Shown: positions 60,581 through 64,000 of the stretch, piece by piece | Layout of the letters: each line of letters starts with the position of its first letter | How positions within the stretch are numbered: the stretch's first letter is position 1 | DNA from: Kineosporia succinea | Lineage (GTDB): Bacteria; Actinomycetota; Actinomycetes; Actinomycetales; Kineosporiaceae | NCBI RefSeq assembly: GCF_030811555.1 | Contig: NZ_JAUSQZ010000001.1 | Location: 7,747,241-7,811,240, forward strand | Direction of reading: 5' to 3' | Length of the DNA: 64,000 nt | Position numbers and translations under genes: made by a program | The notes under the pieces: generated by a model | Databases searched by the model: none | What the model was told of the DNA's origin: nothing | The model's input: only the letters and a program-made list of their open reading frames with translations

Positions 60581-61510
60581 CTAGCTGACCGCCTCCTCCA
60601 GGCTGACCGCGGCCGCGGCCTCCCGGATCAGGCCCATCGCCACGTCCTGCGCCTCGGGAACGTTGCGGCCCTCGTAGCGGCGCGCCACGATGCGGCGGGT
60701 GCCGAGACCGGGCATCTCCAGCGGGGTGACGCCCGGGTGCGAGGTGCCGATCAGCGCGAGGGAGGGCACGAGCGCCATTCCCTCCCCGGCCGCGACCAGG
60801 GCCAGGGCGGTGTTGATGTCCTGGTAGAGGTGCACGGTGTCGTCGGAGACCCCGAGCGCGCGCCGCACCCGGCGGGTGGCCTCGCTGCCGGCGGCCGAGG
60901 CGTCGAGCCCGAGCCAGGGCAGCGACGGCAGCGACTGGCGGGCGATGTCGACGACGTCGACGCCGTGCGCGGCGGAGGGCACGACCAGCCGCCAGGGCTC
61001 GTCGAGCAGAGGGATCTCGGTCATGTTCTTGGCCAGGCGCGGTGAGCTCTGCTGGGCGTCGAACTCCAGGATCACGATGTCCAGGTCGCCCGAGCGGAGC
61101 ATCCGCAGCAGTTCCTCCTGGTCGTCCTCGCGGATCTCGAGGCGCAGCCGGGGGTGGCGCTTCTTCCACTCCGGCAGGTGCGGCGCGAACCCGACCCGCA
61201 GGAACGAGTGGAAGAGCCCGACCCGGACGGTGCCGACCGGGTCGACCTCGTCCTCCAGGAGCTTGGCGCGCACCAGGTTCAGCGCCCGCTCGATCTCCTC
61301 GGCGGCCTCGGCCAGGGCCTGCCCGGCGTCGGTCAGGAGAATGCCGTGAGTGGTGCGAGTCACCAAGGCGCAACCGGTTTCGGCCTCAAGTCGGGCCAGC
61401 TGCTGGGAAACGGCGGACGGCGTGACCCCCAGCGCGTCGGCCGCCGCGAGCACCCCTCCCTCCCGCGCGATGGCGAGCAGGAACCGGAGCCGGCGGGGGT
61501 CGATCCTCAT
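60581..61510 (-). CDS. LysR family regulator
   Basis: A 309-residue protein: MRIDPRRLRFLLAIAREGGV and AADALGVTPSAVSQQLARLE form the DNA-binding domain. The effector domain starts near residue 85 (GTVRVGLFHSFLRVGFAPHL, LRSGDLDIVILEF, VAAGEGMALVPSLAL). ATG 61510 is chosen. It is divergent from the small membrane protein gene at 61636 and may control it. Confidence 0.9.
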   Translation of the reverse strand: MRIDPRRLRFLLAIAREGGVLAAADALGVTPSAVSQQLARLEAETGCALVTRTTHGILLTDAGQALAEAAEEIERALNLVRAKLLEDEVDPVGTVRVGLFHSFLRVGFAPHLPEWKKRHPRLRLEIREDDQEELLRMLRSGDLDIVILEFDAQQSSPRLAKNMTEIPLLDEPWRLVVPSAAHGVDVVDIARQSLPSLPWLGLDASAAGSEATRRVRRALGVSDDTVHLYQDINTALALVAAGEGMALVPSLALIGTSHPGVTPLEMPGLGTRRIVARRYEGRNVPEAQDVAMGLIREAAAAVSLEEAVS

Positions 61511-61635
61511 GTTCAGCAACGCTAAACGGCCGATCCAGTGAAGTGCAATTGTGCTGAAGCCGCGGAAGGCTCATCATCATGCGCGGGAGACGGCGATCCG
61601 GCTCCCTGGCTCTCAAGTGAAAGAAGGCTGCTCCG

Positions 61636-61941
61636 ATGGCGGCAATGCTCGGCTGGCTGGGCACCATGGGCACTTTCGGCGCCTACGTCCTCCTGAGCCG
61701 GGGGCGCTGGACGGCGACGTCCCTGCGCTACTCACTCTTCAATGCCCTCGGCGGTCTCGCCGGCGGCATCGCCAGCGCCCTCTACGGCGCCTGGCCCAGC
61801 GCGGTCTCCAATCTCCTCTGGGCCGCGATCGGCACCCACGCCGTGGTCACCACCCTGTGGGAGCGCCGGGCCGCCCGCCTCGCGAACCGGCCGGCCACCA
61901 CCGCCTCCCCGGCGACCGGCCCGATCCCCGAGTTCGTCTGA
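61636..61941 (+). CDS. Small membrane protein, CBU_0592-like
   Basis: A 101-residue protein with three hydrophobic segments (MLGWLGTMGTFGAYVLLSRG, FNALGGLAGGIASALYGA, LLWAAIGTHAVVTTLW), the YSLFNALGG segment being typical of the CBU_0592 family. GAAAGAAGG precedes ATG 61636. Function unknown. Its end is 9 nt from the convergent monooxygenase gene. Confidence 0.8.
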   Translation: MAAMLGWLGTMGTFGAYVLLSRGRWTATSLRYSLFNALGGLAGGIASALYGAWPSAVSNLLWAAIGTHAVVTTLWERRAARLANRPATTASPATGPIPEFV

Positions 61942-61950
61942 GCCAAAGGC

Positions 61951-63333
61951 TCAGCCGGCCAGCACCTTCAGGTACGCGGTGACGTCCTCCACCGAGGACG
62001 TCACACACCCCAGATAGTTGTCCGGGCGCACCAGCAAGAGCGTCGGGCCCCGCACGTCGTAGATCTCCGCGGCCTCGTCGACCGCATGCACCGGCACGCC
62101 CAGATCGGGCGCAGCGGCGGTCCAGTTCACCGTGAGCAGGGTCGCGTGGGCGCCGCGCAGCAGGTCGAAAACGCGTCGCCCGTCGTTCAGCGGCGCGTCG
62201 GGAGCACGGTCACCGGCCTGCAGCGCACCGGGTTCGGGCCGGTGCTCGCTCGCCAGGGGCCCACCCCGGTAGCTCAGCGAGAGCTGCTTGAGCACCGGGT
62301 CGTCGCGGCGCATACCGTCGTGCGAGCGGTCGGCCATCTTCTGGTAGAGCTTCGTGCTGATGCCCAGCACCGCGGCCGCGACCGGAAGGCGCTCGGCCTC
62401 GTAGGTGTCGAGCAGCGCGTCGTCGCCCGTGGCCAGTTTCCACCCCAGGTTGTAGGCGTCCTGGATCCCGGTGTTCAGCCCCTGCCCACCGGCCGGGGTG
62501 TGCACGTGAGCCGCGTCACCCGCCAGGAACACGTTCCCGACCCGGAACCGTGACGCCATGCGGATGTTCGGCCTCCAGACCGAGGTCCAGCTGACGTTCT
62601 TCACCGTCACCCCGGGGGCGATCCCGGGCACCAGCTCCTCCAGCGGCCGGTCGAGGATCTGCGAGTGGAGCTGGAACTGGCCGGTGCCGGCCAGCGGGCA
62701 CAGACCGAGCCGCACGGCCTGATCGGCCCCGGGCCACACGTGCCAGTGCTCGCGGTCGAGCCCCTCCAGCTCGACGTCGGCCAGGCGCACCTTCTCACCC
62801 TCCCGGGTCTCCCCCTCGAAACCCACACCCAGAGCGCGACGTACAGCACTGCGTCCGCCGTCGGCCCCCACCACGTACCGGGCGGTGACGCGCTCACCGG
62901 TGCCGAGCGTCAGGTGCACGCCCCGGTCGTCCTGGGTGAGCGACTCCAGCTCGACGCCGAACTCGACCGGGACGCCCTCGGCCAGGATCTGCCCGGTGCG
63001 CCACTGCGGCACCATCAGACTGTTGGGGTGGGGCACCGACGGGGTGGGCTCGTGGTGCTCGTCCATCCGGAACGTCATCGTCTCGCCGTCGGGCCGGTGC
63101 ACGAGCATCGGCGGGTACTCGCCGCCGTGCTCCAGGAACCGCGGCAGCACGCCGAGGTCGTCGAGCACCTCGAGCGTGCGGGGCTGAAGTCCCTTGCCCC
63201 GCGAGCCGTCGAAGAGGGCGGAGGCCTTCTCGACGATGCGGAAGGGGACGCCGTGGCGCTGCAGCTGACGGGCCAGGGTCAGGCCGGTCGGGCCGGCTCC
63301 CACAATTACGGTGAACTTGGATTCACTGAACAT
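61951..63333 (-). CDS. FAD-dependent aromatic monooxygenase (PheA/TfdB family)
   Basis: A 460-residue flavoprotein: FTVIVGAGPTGLTLARQLQR (GxGxxG FAD site), RYVVGADGGRSAVRRALGV (DG motif) and NVFLAGDAAHVHTPAGGQGL (GD motif) are the three class A flavin-monooxygenase signatures. The thioredoxin-like C-terminal domain of the phenol-hydroxylase/polyketide-oxygenase group is also present (YDVRGPTLLLVRPDNYLG). It probably hydroxylates an aromatic compound with NAD(P)H and O2. Divergent from a TetR gene through an inverted repeat that overlaps its own start, suggesting substrate-induced expression. Confidence 0.92.
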   Translation of the reverse strand: MFSESKFTVIVGAGPTGLTLARQLQRHGVPFRIVEKASALFDGSRGKGLQPRTLEVLDDLGVLPRFLEHGGEYPPMLVHRPDGETMTFRMDEHHEPTPSVPHPNSLMVPQWRTGQILAEGVPVEFGVELESLTQDDRGVHLTLGTGERVTARYVVGADGGRSAVRRALGVGFEGETREGEKVRLADVELEGLDREHWHVWPGADQAVRLGLCPLAGTGQFQLHSQILDRPLEELVPGIAPGVTVKNVSWTSVWRPNIRMASRFRVGNVFLAGDAAHVHTPAGGQGLNTGIQDAYNLGWKLATGDDALLDTYEAERLPVAAAVLGISTKLYQKMADRSHDGMRRDDPVLKQLSLSYRGGPLASEHRPEPGALQAGDRAPDAPLNDGRRVFDLLRGAHATLLTVNWTAAAPDLGVPVHAVDEAAEIYDVRGPTLLLVRPDNYLGCVTSSVEDVTAYLKVLAG

Positions 63334-63344
63334 GAGTTCACCGT
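63308..63344. promoter_or_regulatory. TetR operator overlapping the monooxygenase start
   Basis: ACGGTGAACT (63308-63317) and AGTTCACCGT (63335-63344) are perfect 10-bp arms with a 17-nt spacer that contains a third TGAAC. The left arm lies inside the first codons of the monooxygenase gene and the right arm just upstream of it, so bound repressor would block initiation. Confidence 0.75.
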
Positions 63345-63387
63345 AGGAAGCGAGGTAGGGTCCCGTCAAGACCGAAGGGGTGACGAG

Positions 63388-63978
63388 GTGGCAGCAGTGG
63401 GCGTGCGCAGGCAGCAGGCGGCGCAGACCGAGACCGAGCTGAAGGCCGCCGCCGTGCGGGTCTTCGGGCGGGTGGGCTATCTCAACACCAAGATCACCGA
63501 CATCACCGCCGAGGCCGGGCGCGCGACCGGGTCGTTCTACAAGCACTTCACCGGCAAGGAGAAACTGCTCGAGGCACTGCTGGCCGACCTGCTGGCCGAG
63601 ACCGACGACGATCTGCACGGGCGCGCCGAGCCCCACCCGAGCGACTTCCGCGACCGCGAGGCCGTGCGTTTCCACGTCGAGCACTTCTGGCGGTTCTTCC
63701 AGCGACACCGCACCGTGATGGTCGCCCTGCAGCAGGCCGCCACGGTCGACGAGTCGTTCGCCCGTCGGCAGGACGAGATGCTCGACCCCGATCTGCACCA
63801 CCTGGCCACCCATCTCACCGGTCTCGACCTGCGGGGCGACCCGCTCGTGGCGGCTGCGATCATCAGCCGTCTGATGTGGTCGTTCGCCTCGACGTCGCTC
63901 CCGAACACCGGTGACGACGAGGCGATCGAGACCCTGACCACCTTCATCCACGCGGGGCTGGCGGGCCTGGCCTCCTGA
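63388..63978 (+). CDS. TetR family regulator of the monooxygenase
   Basis: A 196-residue repressor: AQTETELKAAAVRVFGRVGY, TKITDITAEAGRATGSFYKH and FTGKEKLLEALLADLLAETD form a canonical TetR DNA-binding domain. The ligand domain (HVEHFWRFFQRHRTVMVALQ) follows. GTG 63388 is chosen (ACGAG/GGGG upstream); a GTG 15 nt later is possible. It is divergent from the monooxygenase gene and should bind the inverted repeat at 63308. Confidence 0.9.
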   Translation: MAAVGVRRQQAAQTETELKAAAVRVFGRVGYLNTKITDITAEAGRATGSFYKHFTGKEKLLEALLADLLAETDDDLHGRAEPHPSDFRDREAVRFHVEHFWRFFQRHRTVMVALQQAATVDESFARRQDEMLDPDLHHLATHLTGLDLRGDPLVAAAIISRLMWSFASTSLPNTGDDEAIETLTTFIHAGLAGLAS

Positions 63979-64000
63979 CGGCGGGAGCACCCCGTGCACC

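Noticed and set aside
61951-63999. Monooxygenase frame extended upstream to the window end
   Set aside because: The extension runs antisense through the tetR gene and the operator; ATG 63333 with the FAD motif just after it is the natural start.

Overview
The window is high-GC DNA with dense coding, frequent GTG/TTG starts, ATGA/GTGA overlaps between operon genes and many local tandem repeats. It comes from an actinomycete. A Spo0M homologue, a SapB-like class III lanthipeptide locus and a TTA codon at the head of a biosynthetic operon suggest a filamentous, sporulating genus (Kineosporiaceae is a guess, not shown by the sequence). No rRNA, tRNA, CRISPR array, transposase or phage gene was seen.

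Left part (1-13.5 kb): a sulfurtransferase cut by the window edge, an M18 aminopeptidase, spo0M, an unknown protein, a MerR-regulated Drr-like ABC exporter operon, a DUF3500 lipoprotein coupled to a HupE/UreJ-like membrane protein, a block of tandem repeats with a 49-nt perfect palindrome, a small lipoprotein, and a class III lanthipeptide synthetase. The synthetase is followed by a 37-residue precursor gene with two Ser/Cys ring motifs.

Middle part (13.6-37.4 kb): mostly housekeeping and accessory metabolism. It includes a GNAT enzyme, an AraC regulator, a serine hydrolase, an NAD-dependent epimerase, a GntR regulator with ACC deaminase (acdS), a LysR/SDR divergent pair, a YrdC-like/DRE-TIM lyase pair, a DUF1996 secreted protein, a TPR-like GGDEF protein, a frameshifted MarR gene facing an MFS exporter, an aldo/keto reductase, a META-domain lipoprotein, a HemN-like radical SAM enzyme overlapping a double glycosyltransferase, an eroded beta-helix-type gene and a cation/proton antiporter.

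Biosynthetic locus (37.6-47.0 kb): the most striking region. Five genes overlapping by 4 bases encode, in order, an adenylation-carrier protein with a threonine-like code, a SyrB2-type non-haem iron halogenase, a SyrC/CmaE-type aminoacyl transferase with a Cys nucleophile, an FkbM methyltransferase fused by a long Pro/Ser/Thr linker to a second carrier domain, and an acyl-CoA-dehydrogenase-like flavoprotein. A PGM1-like ATP-grasp peptide ligase is divergent and a type II thioesterase is beside it. The best reading is threonine activation, chlorination to 4-chlorothreonine on the first carrier, transfer to the second carrier, methylation and/or desaturation there, then release and ligation by the ATP-grasp enzyme. 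No condensation domain is present. The combination with an FkbM-carrier fusion is unfamiliar to me.

Right part (47.2-64 kb): a small unknown protein, an eroded ricin-lectin gene, a long non-coding stretch with repeated GGGACCAAAG-like motifs, a membrane protein and PilZ pair, a DosS-like GAF histidine kinase, a ytfQRT-yjfF-type sugar ABC operon behind a LacI-type palindrome, a WcbI-like protein, a lipid-kinase homologue, and three regulator/enzyme pairs. Two of these pairs have clear palindromic operators between the genes.
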